Positions 7,492 through 15,661 of a stretch of 64,000 nt of DNA are shown here, in pieces; the stretch's first letter is position 1, and each line of letters starts with the position of its first letter. Below the pieces are notes generated by a model. That model saw nothing but the letters and a program-made list of their open reading frames with translations, did no database searches and was not told where the DNA came from. The stretch spans positions 3,425,501 to 3,489,500 of the forward strand of contig NZ_CP040518.1 of assembly GCF_005848555.1 (NCBI RefSeq). Reading direction: 5' to 3'. The position numbers were made by a program, and so were the translations under genes. Source of the DNA: Blautia sp. SC05B48 (GTDB lineage: Bacteria; Bacillota; Clostridia; Lachnospirales; Lachnospiraceae).

Positions 7492-8874
7492 TTATCTCTC
7501 ATCAAAAGGTACAAAATCTGCATGATGCCCCACATACTTATAAGCAGGACGGATGATCTTATTGGCACTGATCAGTTCTTCCAGACGATGTGCACTCCAG
7601 CCAGGCATACGTGCGATGGCAAAGATCGGAGTAAAAAGTTCTTCCGGAATACCAAGCATTGAGTAAACGAAACCACTGTAGAAGTCAACATTTGCGCAAA
7701 CATTTTTGAACAGCCTTCTGTGTTCCATGATCAGCTTTCCGGCAATACTCTCAACCTTATCATAGAGCTTAAATTCCTCCATCATTCCTTTTTCCTCTGC
7801 AAGAGCCTGTGCAAAACGCTTCAGGATCACTTCTCGCGGATCGGAGAGTGTATAAACTGCATGTCCCATACCATAGATCAGACCTGCATGATCAAATGCT
7901 TCTTTATTCAGTATTTTCTGCAGATATGCTGTGATCTCCTCATCACTTTCCCAGTCCTTTACATTGGTCTTCAGATCTGTAAACATGTTCTGGACCTTCA
8001 GGTTGGCGCCACCATGACGCGGTCCCTTCAGTGAACCGATGGATGCAGAGGTAGAAGAGTAGCTGTCTGTTCCGGAAGATGTTACTACATGTGTGGTAAA
8101 AGTAGAGTTATTACCACCACCGTGCTCGGCATGAAGTACAAGTGCGATATCAAGAACCTTGGCCTCAAGCTCTGTATATTTGCCGTCCGGACGAAGCATC
8201 AGAAGGATATTCTCGGCAAGTGAAAGCCCCTTCTGCGGATTGCGGATAAAAAGTGTCTCATCTTTACGGAAATGACGGTATGCATGGTAGGAGTAAACCG
8301 CGATCTCAGGAAGCTTGGCGATCAGTTCCAGAGACTGGCGGAGTACATTCTCCACAGAAATATCTTCCGGGTTATCATCATATGTATAGAGAGCAAGTAC
8401 GCAGCGCTCCATAGCATTCATAATATTGGCATTGGTTCCCTTCATGACAACGTCACGGACAAAACGTCCTCCCAGATCCTCCATGTCAGAAAGAAGCTCA
8501 AGAAATCTGGAAAGCTCTTCCTTGCTGGGAAGCTTACCGAAAATCAGAAGATAGATCGTCTCTTCAAAGCCAAAACGTCTGTCCTTCAATCCGTTTACGA
8601 TATCCTGCACATTGATTCCCCGGTAATACAGTGCACCGTCTGCAGGAATACGTCTGCCATTGACCAGCTTATAGCCGGTAACATCGGAAATCTCAGTAAG
8701 CCCTGTGAGAACACCTTTACCTGCGGAATCACGAAGTCCTCTTTTTACATCGTATTCCACATAAAGGTTGGGATCGATGTGATGATTCTCTACCAGTTCC
8801 TTTTCAAAGAATTTCATTCTGCCTTTCAGCTGTTCGGAGTCCTCCAGACTCATCATTTCATGCTTTTTTTCCAT
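7492..8874 (-). CDS. gltA: Citrate synthase
   Basis: 460 residues. Condenses oxaloacetate and acetyl-CoA to citrate, feeding the oxidative branch toward 2-oxoglutarate and glutamate. The catalytic residues are visible in LHAEHGGGN, GPRHGGAN and NVDFYSG (His, His, Asp). The ATG at 8874 was chosen over one 39 nt upstream because GAGGAAA stands before it. It is slightly longer at the N-terminus than the usual 430-residue type. No aconitase or isocitrate dehydrogenase gene is adjacent. Its 5' region has a hairpin followed by a T-run that may attenuate transcription. Confidence 0.95.
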   Translation of the reverse strand: MEKKHEMMSLEDSEQLKGRMKFFEKELVENHHIDPNLYVEYDVKRGLRDSAGKGVLTGLTEISDVTGYKLVNGRRIPADGALYYRGINVQDIVNGLKDRRFGFEETIYLLIFGKLPSKEELSRFLELLSDMEDLGGRFVRDVVMKGTNANIMNAMERCVLALYTYDDNPEDISVENVLRQSLELIAKLPEIAVYSYHAYRHFRKDETLFIRNPQKGLSLAENILLMLRPDGKYTELEAKVLDIALVLHAEHGGGNNSTFTTHVVTSSGTDSYSSTSASIGSLKGPRHGGANLKVQNMFTDLKTNVKDWESDEEITAYLQKILNKEAFDHAGLIYGMGHAVYTLSDPREVILKRFAQALAEEKGMMEEFKLYDKVESIAGKLIMEHRRLFKNVCANVDFYSGFVYSMLGIPEELFTPIFAIARMPGWSAHRLEELISANKIIRPAYKYVGHHADFVPFDER

Positions 8875-8908
8875 AATTTTTTCCTCGTTTCCCCATTGTA
8901 TATTAAAA

Positions 8909-8953
8909 AACACTGATACAGTTAAGATTGGTTACATCTTTGTAATCAGTGTT
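8909..8953 (-). promoter_or_regulatory. Possible attenuator hairpin in the citrate synthase leader
   Basis: Perfect 9-bp arms AACACTGAT and ATCAGTGTT separated by 27 nt, with a smaller inner hairpin TTACA-AAGA-TGTAA. Read on the minus strand the outer stem runs into six Ts, 35 nt before the start codon, as an intrinsic terminator would. It could equally be an operator. No known riboswitch class is recognised in it. Confidence 0.45.
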
Positions 8954-9177
8954 CGGGTATGGCATACATTTGTGTTCACCTGGTTAATAATTCTACAGTA
9001 AAAGCTCCGAAAATGCAAGAGGGTATTTCTTTTTTTCGTGTATAAATATTCATAATCTGACCTATTTCATCTATTAGTAAATTTATTCACCAAAATCTGT
9101 CTGGTTTCCATACCGAACCTGTGTTATGATTGTTCTGTGGCTTTTCTTATAATAGTAGAAGGGAGAATTAAAAAGAA

Positions 9178-10506
9178 ATGCAAAGCAGCATCAACAACAT
9201 TTACCGGCTGGATGGAACCGTTCCCATTGCCAAAGCGATTCCTTTTGGGCTTCAGCACATCCTTGCCATGTTTGTTTCAAATCTGACACCGATCACGCTG
9301 ATCGCAGCCTCAGCTCAGCCGGCTCTTACCCAGGCCCAGATCGCAATTCTGCTTCAAAATGCTATGTTTGTGGCGGGAATTGCTACTCTGATACAGCTGT
9401 ATCCATTATGGAAGATTGGTTCCAGACTTCCGGTGGTAATGGGAGTCAGCTTTACCTTTGTCACCGTTTTAAGCACTGTTGCAGCTAATTACGGCTATCC
9501 TGCCGTGATCGGTGCGGTTATGATCGGCGGTATCATGGAGGGAACTCTTGGTCTTCTTGCAAAATACTGGCGTAAGATCATTACACCGGTTGTAGCAGCT
9601 TCTGTCGTAACTTCTATTGGATTTTCACTGTTTACTGTAGGCGCAAGATCCTTTGGCGGCGGCTATAGCGAAGACTTCGGTTCTGCCCGAAACCTTCTTC
9701 TTGGTACCATTACACTTGCAGTGTGCCTTCTCTGGAATATCCTCAGCAAAGGGTATTTAAAACAGTTATCTGTACTGGCTGGACTGATAGTAGGATACAT
9801 AATTGCCATCTTTATGGGAAAAGTCGATCTTGGTTCTATCTTATCCGGTGGCCTTATCTCTCTGCCTCACCTACTTCCCGTAAAACCTGAATTCCATGCA
9901 GGAGCCATTGTTTCCACCTGCATTATCTTCCTGGTATCTGCAGCAGAGACCATCGGTGATACCTCTGCACTGGTTTCCTCCGGACTGGACCGTGAGATCG
10001 CCGGAAAAGAAATTTCCGGTTCTCTTGCCTGTGATGGTTATGCCTCCACGATCTCTTCTCTGTTCGGATGTCCTCCGGTAACATCCTTCTCACAGAATGT
10101 AGGACTGGTTGCCATGACAAAGGTTGTAAACCGTTTTACCATTATGACAGGAGCTGTATGTATGATCCTGGCCGGACTGCTGCCGCCTATCGGAAACTTT
10201 TTCGCCTCACTTCCGGATTCTGTTGTCGGCGGATGTACCATTATGATGTTTGGTTCTATCCTGACATCCGGTGTACAGATGATCGCTTCCTGTGGTTTTT
10301 CACAGAGAAATATCACTATTGTTTCTCTTTCCCTTGCTGTCGGAATCGGATTCACCACAGCAAGCGAGAGCGGGATCTGGAATATTTTCCCGTCGATCAT
10401 ACAGTCCGTTTTTGCGCAAAATGTAGTTGCTGTTGTATTTATCATCTCCATTGTTTTAAGCTGTATCCTGCCTGAAAACATGGACATTGAAAAAATCAAG
10501 GAATAG
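9178..10506 (+). CDS. Nucleobase:cation symporter-2 family permease (xanthine/uracil type)
   Basis: 442 residues, about 12-14 membrane segments. The NCS2 signatures are present: PFGLQHILAMFVSNLTP near the N-terminus, SAAETIGDTSAL, and NVGLVAMTKVVNR as the NxGxxxxTxxxxR motif. These permeases import xanthine, uric acid or uracil with protons. The exact base is not readable from sequence. A TATAAT lies at 9148-9153 but no good -35 stands 17 nt upstream; no purine riboswitch was seen. The stop is only 10 nt before the response regulator gene, so the permease and two-component genes form one operon. Confidence 0.9.
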   Translation: MQSSINNIYRLDGTVPIAKAIPFGLQHILAMFVSNLTPITLIAASAQPALTQAQIAILLQNAMFVAGIATLIQLYPLWKIGSRLPVVMGVSFTFVTVLSTVAANYGYPAVIGAVMIGGIMEGTLGLLAKYWRKIITPVVAASVVTSIGFSLFTVGARSFGGGYSEDFGSARNLLLGTITLAVCLLWNILSKGYLKQLSVLAGLIVGYIIAIFMGKVDLGSILSGGLISLPHLLPVKPEFHAGAIVSTCIIFLVSAAETIGDTSALVSSGLDREIAGKEISGSLACDGYASTISSLFGCPPVTSFSQNVGLVAMTKVVNRFTIMTGAVCMILAGLLPPIGNFFASLPDSVVGGCTIMMFGSILTSGVQMIASCGFSQRNITIVSLSLAVGIGFTTASESGIWNIFPSIIQSVFAQNVVAVVFIISIVLSCILPENMDIEKIKE

Positions 10507-10516
10507 GAATGTAAAA

Positions 10517-11188
10517 ATGTTTAAAATTCTCATTGCGGAAGATGACCGGGAACTCCGCCAGCTTTTCCAGCATGTCCTCTTAAAAAACGGTTATACAGTA
10601 AAAGGAGTCTCTGACGGGCAGGAAGCGCTGGATGCCCTGGAAAAAGATTACTACGATCTGATCATTTCAGACATAATGATGCCCAATATGGATGGCTATG
10701 AACTGGTCCGCTCACTCAGAGATGCCGGAGATTCCATTCCTGTACTTATGGTCACTGCCAAAGATGCTTTTGATGATATGCGTATGGGATTTCTGTCCGG
10801 TACCGATGATTATATGGTGAAACCGGTCAATATCAATGAACTGGTTTTGCGGGTAGGTGCACTTCTCCGCAGAGCACAGATGATCAATGAGCGGAAACAG
10901 CGAATCGGAGATACCATTTTGGAGTGCGATTCCCTGACGGTATCCACCTCCTCGGAAAGTATGGTACTTCCTCAGAAAGAATTCATGCTCTTATATAAGA
11001 TGGTTTCCTTTCCGGGAAAAATCTTTACCCGGCAACAGCTTATGGACGATATCTGGGGATATGATTCCGCAAGTGATGCCCACACAGTAGATGTCCACAT
11101 CGGAAGGCTTCGGGAACGCTTCCGCGATAATCCGGATTTTAAGATCATGACGATCCGTGGAGTCGGATATAAGGTGATAAAGGCATGA
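10517..11188 (+). CDS. OmpR/PhoB-type response regulator
   Basis: 223 residues. Receiver domain with acidic pair D9-D10, phosphoacceptor D52 (LIISDIMMPNMDG), T80 and K102; then a winged-helix DNA-binding domain ending in IMTIRGVGYKV. It should be phosphorylated by the kinase encoded next, whose start overlaps its end by 4 nt. The start at 10517 follows AGGAATG and begins the receiver fold at once; an upstream in-frame start would overlap the permease gene. Target genes are unknown; the upstream permease gene is the obvious candidate. Confidence 0.93.
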   Translation: MFKILIAEDDRELRQLFQHVLLKNGYTVKGVSDGQEALDALEKDYYDLIISDIMMPNMDGYELVRSLRDAGDSIPVLMVTAKDAFDDMRMGFLSGTDDYMVKPVNINELVLRVGALLRRAQMINERKQRIGDTILECDSLTVSTSSESMVLPQKEFMLLYKMVSFPGKIFTRQQLMDDIWGYDSASDAHTVDVHIGRLRERFRDNPDFKIMTIRGVGYKVIKA

Positions 11189-12195
11189 AAAAGAAACCCT
11201 TCATAAATTTAAGCATTCGTTTACGTTTTATCTTTATGATCATGTCGGAGCTTGTCTGTGTATCTCTGATATCCTGGCTCGTTATGGATGTGCTGCATAT
11301 TTCAGACGTTCCGAACATCGTATGGATCATCCTGGCCAGCGTGGCCGCAGGGGGTGTCCTTAACAACTTCCTCAGTATCCGGTATTTCGGGCCTGTACTA
11401 AAGCTGAAAAAAGCCATGCAACAGGTTGCAGAAGGCGATTTTTCCGTCCGACTGGAAACTGAAAAGCAAATGAAGGAAATCCGGGATATTTATTCTAATT
11501 TCAATCTGATGGTCCAGGAACTGGAAGCAACGGAGATTCTGCAGACAGACTTTGTTTCCAATGTTTCCCACGAATTTAAAACTCCCATCAGTGCCATCGA
11601 GGGTTATGCAACTCTGCTGCAGGATGATGACATGCCTATATCAGAAGAGCAGGAGCAGTACATCAACAAAATCCTTTTTAACACCAGAAGGCTTTCCCAC
11701 CTGGCAGGAAATATCCTGCTGCTGTCCAAAATCGAACACCAGTCGATCCAGACCCGTCAGAATTGGTACCGTCTGGATGAACAGATCCGACAATCCATTG
11801 TTATGATGGAACCGAAATGGTCAGAAAAAGAAATTGAATTTGATGTGGACATGATGGATGTGGAGTATCTTGGAAACGAAAATCTCATCTGTCATGTATG
11901 GGACAATCTGATTTCCAATGCTATCAAATTCAGTCCCTGTGGTGGTACGATCTATATCCGGATGATGCCGGAAGGAGAAAAGATCCGTTTTTCCATAGAA
12001 AACGAAGGCCCCCAGATCAGTGAATACTCCATGAAACATATTTTTGACAAATTTTACCAGGGCGACAGTTCCCATAAACAGGAAGGAAACGGTCTTGGAC
12101 TTGCCCTTGTAAAACAGATTCTGAACCTGTGCAAGGGAACCGTTTCCGTGGAAAATATTCCCGGAAGCGGCTGTCGTTTTACTGTTATACTGTAA
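11185..12195 (+). CDS. Sensor histidine kinase with very short extracellular loop
   Basis: 336 residues. Two membrane helices (about 13-35 and 46-63) are joined by only about ten residues, so there is no extracellular sensor domain. A HAMP linker (about 65-118), a phosphoacceptor H129 in VSNVSHEFKTP, an N-box in NLISNAIKF and G-rich ATP lid in GNGLGLALVKQ follow. This is the layout of intramembrane-sensing kinases, which often take their signal from a partner membrane protein. The start overlaps the regulator gene by 4 nt, indicating translational coupling. Confidence 0.92.
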   Translation: MKKKPFINLSIRLRFIFMIMSELVCVSLISWLVMDVLHISDVPNIVWIILASVAAGGVLNNFLSIRYFGPVLKLKKAMQQVAEGDFSVRLETEKQMKEIRDIYSNFNLMVQELEATEILQTDFVSNVSHEFKTPISAIEGYATLLQDDDMPISEEQEQYINKILFNTRRLSHLAGNILLLSKIEHQSIQTRQNWYRLDEQIRQSIVMMEPKWSEKEIEFDVDMMDVEYLGNENLICHVWDNLISNAIKFSPCGGTIYIRMMPEGEKIRFSIENEGPQISEYSMKHIFDKFYQGDSSHKQEGNGLGLALVKQILNLCKGTVSVENIPGSGCRFTVIL

Positions 12196-12224
12196 AACAA
12201 ATACTTTACACATATCCATAAACC

Positions 12225-12275
12225 CAAAAAACAGCGGACACCTTATTTTTCATGAGGTTCTTCCGTTGTTTTTTA
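12225..12275 (+). terminator. Probable terminator of the permease/two-component operon
   Basis: AAAAAACAGCGGA with CCT pairs imperfectly with AGG and TCCGTTGTTTTTT, followed by an AT-rich tail. Stem has mismatches. Confidence 0.65.
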
Positions 12276-12394
12276 TTTTATATAAACTTTTTCATAAACT
12301 TCAACAATTGTTGAGAAACAGTTGATGTTAAGTTGCAGATCATCTTTTAAAGTATAGAATAGTTATTTATGAAAAAATACAGGAGATATGGAAT

Positions 12395-13036
12395 ATGTTA
12401 TTAAAAAAAGCACCTGCCTACCGGAAAGCAGAAAAGGAAGATTTTTCAATGATCCGGGAATTTATCCGAAGAAACTATAAAGACCGCTGGGAGTTTGAAG
12501 AAACACATACCGAAAAACGTCTGACCAGACTTTTCTTTTACACCTATATGATATACAGAGATATCGTTACCGTGGCAACCTACCGTGATCAGGTAGTTGG
12601 GGTGCTCATTACCGGTAAAGACTCTCATGGCCATTTTGCCCCGGTTTTCCGTATGAAAAAAGGCTATCATTTCCTGCGCCTGAAATTTACTAAGGAAGGC
12701 AGGAAGAATCTGGAGCATTTTAACAAACTTCAGGATATGAAAAAACAATTGACTGTTTCCCCGGAGAAACCGACTCCCGGAAATATCCTCTTTCTTTATG
12801 TAAGCAAAGATTACCGCAGAAACGGAATCGGTACCGGGCTTCTCAAACAGATTTCAACAGAGAAGGATACGGATTATTCCATATATATGGACCAGCTGGA
12901 TCAAAGAACATTTATGGAAAGTCATGGTTTCATAAAGAAAAACGAGGTTTCCCAGATGCGGGAGCTGAACAAAAAACGTTTCCGAGAAAGTGTAGCTCTT
13001 TATAAAAAAGAACCGCATTGCGAAACACATTCATGA
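12395..13036 (+). CDS. GNAT-family acetyltransferase
   Basis: 213 residues. The acetyl-CoA binding motif A is visible as LYVSKDYRRNGIGTGLLKQI (about 133-152), with the R/Q-x-x-G-x-G/A core, and an N-terminal RKAEKEDFSMIREFI typical of GNAT starts. It transfers an acyl group to an amine on an unknown small molecule or protein. AGGAGA precedes the ATG. The downstream degV start lies 23 nt after its stop, so both are probably co-transcribed. Confidence 0.8.
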   Translation: MLLKKAPAYRKAEKEDFSMIREFIRRNYKDRWEFEETHTEKRLTRLFFYTYMIYRDIVTVATYRDQVVGVLITGKDSHGHFAPVFRMKKGYHFLRLKFTKEGRKNLEHFNKLQDMKKQLTVSPEKPTPGNILFLYVSKDYRRNGIGTGLLKQISTEKDTDYSIYMDQLDQRTFMESHGFIKKNEVSQMRELNKKRFRESVALYKKEPHCETHS

Positions 13037-13059
13037 ATTACGCAGGAGATAAATGGAAA

Positions 13060-13932
13060 ATGAAAAAAATTGGAATCATGGCTGACAGCCACAGTGGCAT
13101 TTTAAAACAAGAAGCAGAGGAACTGGATATTCATGTCCTTCCTATGCCTTTTTATCTGAATGGAGAACTGTTTCATGAAGACCTGGATTTTTCCAGAAAA
13201 GGATTTTATGAAAAGCTACGTGAAGGAGCAGATGTTTCAACTTCACAGCCTTCCCCACAGGAAGTTATGGAAATGTGGGACGAAATGCTTTTATCCTATG
13301 ATCAGATCCTCTACATTCCGTTGAGCAGTAGTTTAAGCGGTTCCTGCATGACTGCTGCCGCCTTGTCTCAGGAACCAAAATACGAAAACAAGGTGTTTGT
13401 GGTAAATAACGGGCGTGTTTCCACACCCCTTCACCGTTCCATTCTGGATGCGATAGACCTGGTGGAAGATGGATATACAGCACAGCAGATCAAGGATATT
13501 CTGGAAGCTTCCCGTGAAAAAACCGTGATCTATGTCGGATTAAGCACACTGGAATATCTGAAAAAGGGAGGCCGTATCAATACCACCACAGCACTGGCCG
13601 CAAGTCTTCTCAATATCAAACCGGTTATGAAATTTGGGACCGGTAAACTGGATGTTTTCCAGAAATGCAGAGGCATGAAAAAATCAAGAAAAGCCATGAT
13701 CGATGCTATGCACAGAGAATTGGAAACAACTTTCAAAAAAGAATATGATGCCGGAAAAGTATATCTTATGGCTGCATCCAGCAGCACTGCGGAAGTTACC
13801 GCAGACTGGATCTCACAGATCCGGGAAAGCTTTCCGGGAATGGATGTGATGTGTGACGATCTTTCACTTGGACTTTCCTGCCATATTGGCCCGGATGGGC
13901 TGGGAATCGGATGTTCCTGCATGCCTTTATAA
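13060..13932 (+). CDS. DegV family fatty-acid binding protein
   Basis: 290 residues. The N-terminal IGIMADSHSGI, the STSQPSP lid and the LSSSLSGSCMTA motif identify the DegV fold, in which a fatty acid is bound in a deep pocket; some relatives (FakB) hand fatty acids to the FakA kinase for phospholipid synthesis. No fakA is adjacent. ATG 13060 was chosen because AGGAGA stands 10 nt upstream and the protein then starts directly with the first beta strand. The C-terminal GPDGLGIGCSCMPL is also typical. Function in this organism is inferred from family. Confidence 0.9.
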   Translation: MKKIGIMADSHSGILKQEAEELDIHVLPMPFYLNGELFHEDLDFSRKGFYEKLREGADVSTSQPSPQEVMEMWDEMLLSYDQILYIPLSSSLSGSCMTAAALSQEPKYENKVFVVNNGRVSTPLHRSILDAIDLVEDGYTAQQIKDILEASREKTVIYVGLSTLEYLKKGGRINTTTALAASLLNIKPVMKFGTGKLDVFQKCRGMKKSRKAMIDAMHRELETTFKKEYDAGKVYLMAASSSTAEVTADWISQIRESFPGMDVMCDDLSLGLSCHIGPDGLGIGCSCMPL

Positions 13933-14029
13933 AAAGGACTCAATACCTTATAAGACAACATTAAACTACATTTAAATCACATAATATTACCATTGCTCGC
14001 TTGTGTTCTCTGTTCTTTTATATCTGTCG

Positions 14030-14196
14030 CATATGTGGTTTGTTGAATATTTACATTGTTTTTTATACTTCACATGTGGATTTGTTGATATTTTTTTCAA
14101 ATTTCTCTTTACAATCCACATCAACAGTCATATAATAAAGTCACAAACAACAAAAAACCATATTAAAACAATTGCAATTCAACAACAAACCACACA
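14030..14196 (+). promoter_or_regulatory. rhaD promoter with repeated TGTGG-TTTGTTG elements
   Basis: The 284-nt gap before rhaD contains TTTACA (14108-14113), 17 nt, TATAAT (14131-14136). Around it lie TGTGGTTTGTTGA (14034-14046), TGTGGATTTGTTGA (14075-14088) and an exact 12-nt inverted copy (14183-14194); a related TCCACATCAACA (14115-14126) lies inside the promoter spacer. Such spacing suggests operator sites for a sugar-responsive regulator, not encoded in this window. Confidence 0.6.
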
Positions 14197-14216
14197 GAAC
14201 ACGGAGGAAATATATT

Positions 14217-15047
14217 ATGAAAATTCTTGAGTCTAAATTCGTACAGGGCTTTATCAAAATGGCAGATGATGGATATAAGCAGGGATGGCATGAAAGAAAC
14301 GGCGGAAACTTAAGCTATCGTCTGAAATCAGAAGAAGTGGAAATGATCCGCCCACGACTGAACGCACCCGGAGAATGGACCCCCATCGGTGTTGAAGTTC
14401 CGGGACTTGCAGGCGAATTTTTTCTGGTAACAGGAAGCGGTAAATATTTCCGTAATATCATCGTTGACCCGGAAGTGTGTCTTGCGATCATTGAGCTTGA
14501 CGAGACAGGAACCAATTACCGTATCCGCTGGGGTCTTGTAGAGGGCGGAAGACCGACCAGCGAGCTTCCGACACATCTTATGAACCATGAAGTAAAGAAA
14601 AAACTTACCAACGGTAAACATCGTGTTATTTACCATGCACATACCACCAATACCATTGCACTTACCTTCGTTCTTCCCCTGGATGACAAGGTATTTACCC
14701 GTGAACTCTGGGAATCTGCAACTGAGTGTCCGGTAGTATTCCCGGATGGTGTAGGTGTCATCGGATGGATGGTTCCAGGCGGAAGAGAAATCGCGATCAA
14801 AACCGCTGAACTGATGAAAAAATATGATGTTGTTATCTGGGCGCATCATGGTATGTTCTGCTCAGGCGAAGATTTCGACCTGACCTTCGGACTTCTTCAT
14901 ACCGTTGAAAAATCCGCAGAGATCCTGGTTAAGATCTTATCTATGGCTCCACAGAAGCTGCAGACTATCACACCGAATGACTTCCGCGCCCTTGCAAAGG
15001 ATTTCAAAGTAACTCTGCCGGAAGAATTCCTCTACGAGAAGAAATAA
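14217..15047 (+). CDS. rhaD: Rhamnulose-1-phosphate aldolase
   Basis: 276 residues, the normal length. Splits L-rhamnulose 1-phosphate into dihydroxyacetone phosphate and L-lactaldehyde in the cytoplasm. The class II aldolase fold shows WHERNGGNLSYR near residue 25, the zinc ligands in YHAHTTNT and the third in WAHHGMF. The start follows GGAGG by 9 nt; an earlier in-frame ATG at 14172 has no binding site. Rhamnose isomerase, kinase, transporter and regulator genes are absent nearby, so it is an isolated gene of the pathway. The promoter carries repeated elements that suggest specific control. Confidence 0.93.
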   Translation: MKILESKFVQGFIKMADDGYKQGWHERNGGNLSYRLKSEEVEMIRPRLNAPGEWTPIGVEVPGLAGEFFLVTGSGKYFRNIIVDPEVCLAIIELDETGTNYRIRWGLVEGGRPTSELPTHLMNHEVKKKLTNGKHRVIYHAHTTNTIALTFVLPLDDKVFTRELWESATECPVVFPDGVGVIGWMVPGGREIAIKTAELMKKYDVVIWAHHGMFCSGEDFDLTFGLLHTVEKSAEILVKILSMAPQKLQTITPNDFRALAKDFKVTLPEEFLYEKK

Positions 15048-15129
15048 ATTCTTCGGCTACACAGTTTTATATCATATAACTGTACTCCTATCTGAAACTT
15101 TATCGGAAACAACCAAATATTTGCTGATT

Positions 15130-15178
15130 TTTGCTGATAAATCTGGTATGATAAAAACATATCTGATTTATCAGCAAA
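15130..15178. repeat. Perfect 14-bp inverted repeat upstream of the 85-residue protein gene
   Basis: TTTGCTGATAAATC (15130-15143) and its exact complement GATTTATCAGCAAA (15165-15178) around 21 nt. A further TTGCTGAT at 15121-15128 repeats the left arm directly. It sits just before the gene start and could be an operator or an mRNA hairpin. Confidence 0.6.
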
Positions 15179-15206
15179 TTAATATCAGAAAGGATATGGA
15201 TAAGGT

Positions 15207-15464
15207 ATGGAAGAATTATATAAAGCGATCGAAGAGAAGATCAAGGCAAGCGGATACCCGCGAAAGATTTCCGGAGAGGAAGTTTACGATGACATCTGCG
15301 ATCAGATCGATGGGAAAGAGAACGGAAGCTATGTGCTGCTTTCCAAGTTTGATGATGATGTGATCTTTGAATATCATATCACAATTATGGACAGTGAATT
15401 TAATCTGGGTGTTCTTACCATGCGTACTCCGGAAGGTATATTCGAGACAGATTTTGACAAATAA
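15207..15464 (+). CDS. Small acidic protein of unknown function
   Basis: 85 residues: an N-terminal helix (MEELYKAIEEKIKASG), then a predicted beta-rich part (SYVLLSKF, VIFEYHITIM, LGVLTM) and an acidic end. It resembles small uncharacterised Lachnospiraceae proteins but no function is known. The ribosome binding site is moderate (GAAAGGA about 13 nt, AAGG closer). It is monocistronic; a perfect inverted repeat lies directly upstream and a dif-like palindrome downstream. Confidence 0.65.
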   Translation: MEELYKAIEEKIKASGYPRKISGEEVYDDICDQIDGKENGSYVLLSKFDDDVIFEYHITIMDSEFNLGVLTMRTPEGIFETDFDK

Positions 15465-15512
15465 TGCTACCGGTTTTGAGTATGGATATAAATTGAATAT
15501 AATACAAAAGAG

Positions 15513-15552
15513 GGAGTTGGTTTACGTAATAATAATTATGTAAATCAACTCC
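15513..15552. repeat. Extended palindrome containing a dif-like site, next to the recombinase gene
   Basis: Outer stem GGAGTTG/CAACTCC encloses a 28-nt core at 15519-15546: GGTTTACGTAA, centre TAATAA, TTATGTAAATC. Nine bases of the right arm (TTATGTAAA) equal those at 7382 and 59238. It lies 115 nt beyond the 3' end of the tyrosine recombinase gene, between convergent genes, with no strong T-run. It may be an Xer site or a convergent terminator. Confidence 0.5.
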
Positions 15553-15661
15553 ATTTCTTTATATCTTTATATGTCATACACAGGGAAGCACATAAAAGCA
15601 TCTGGTTCACTATATAGCTCTTTACCAAACAGCTGCTTCTCAATGCCAACAATACCAAATA

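Noticed and set aside
8954-9177. Purine or xanthine riboswitch before the NCS2 permease gene
   Set aside because: The conserved loop and junction sequences of purine riboswitches were not found; only an AT-rich leader with a TATAAT is seen.
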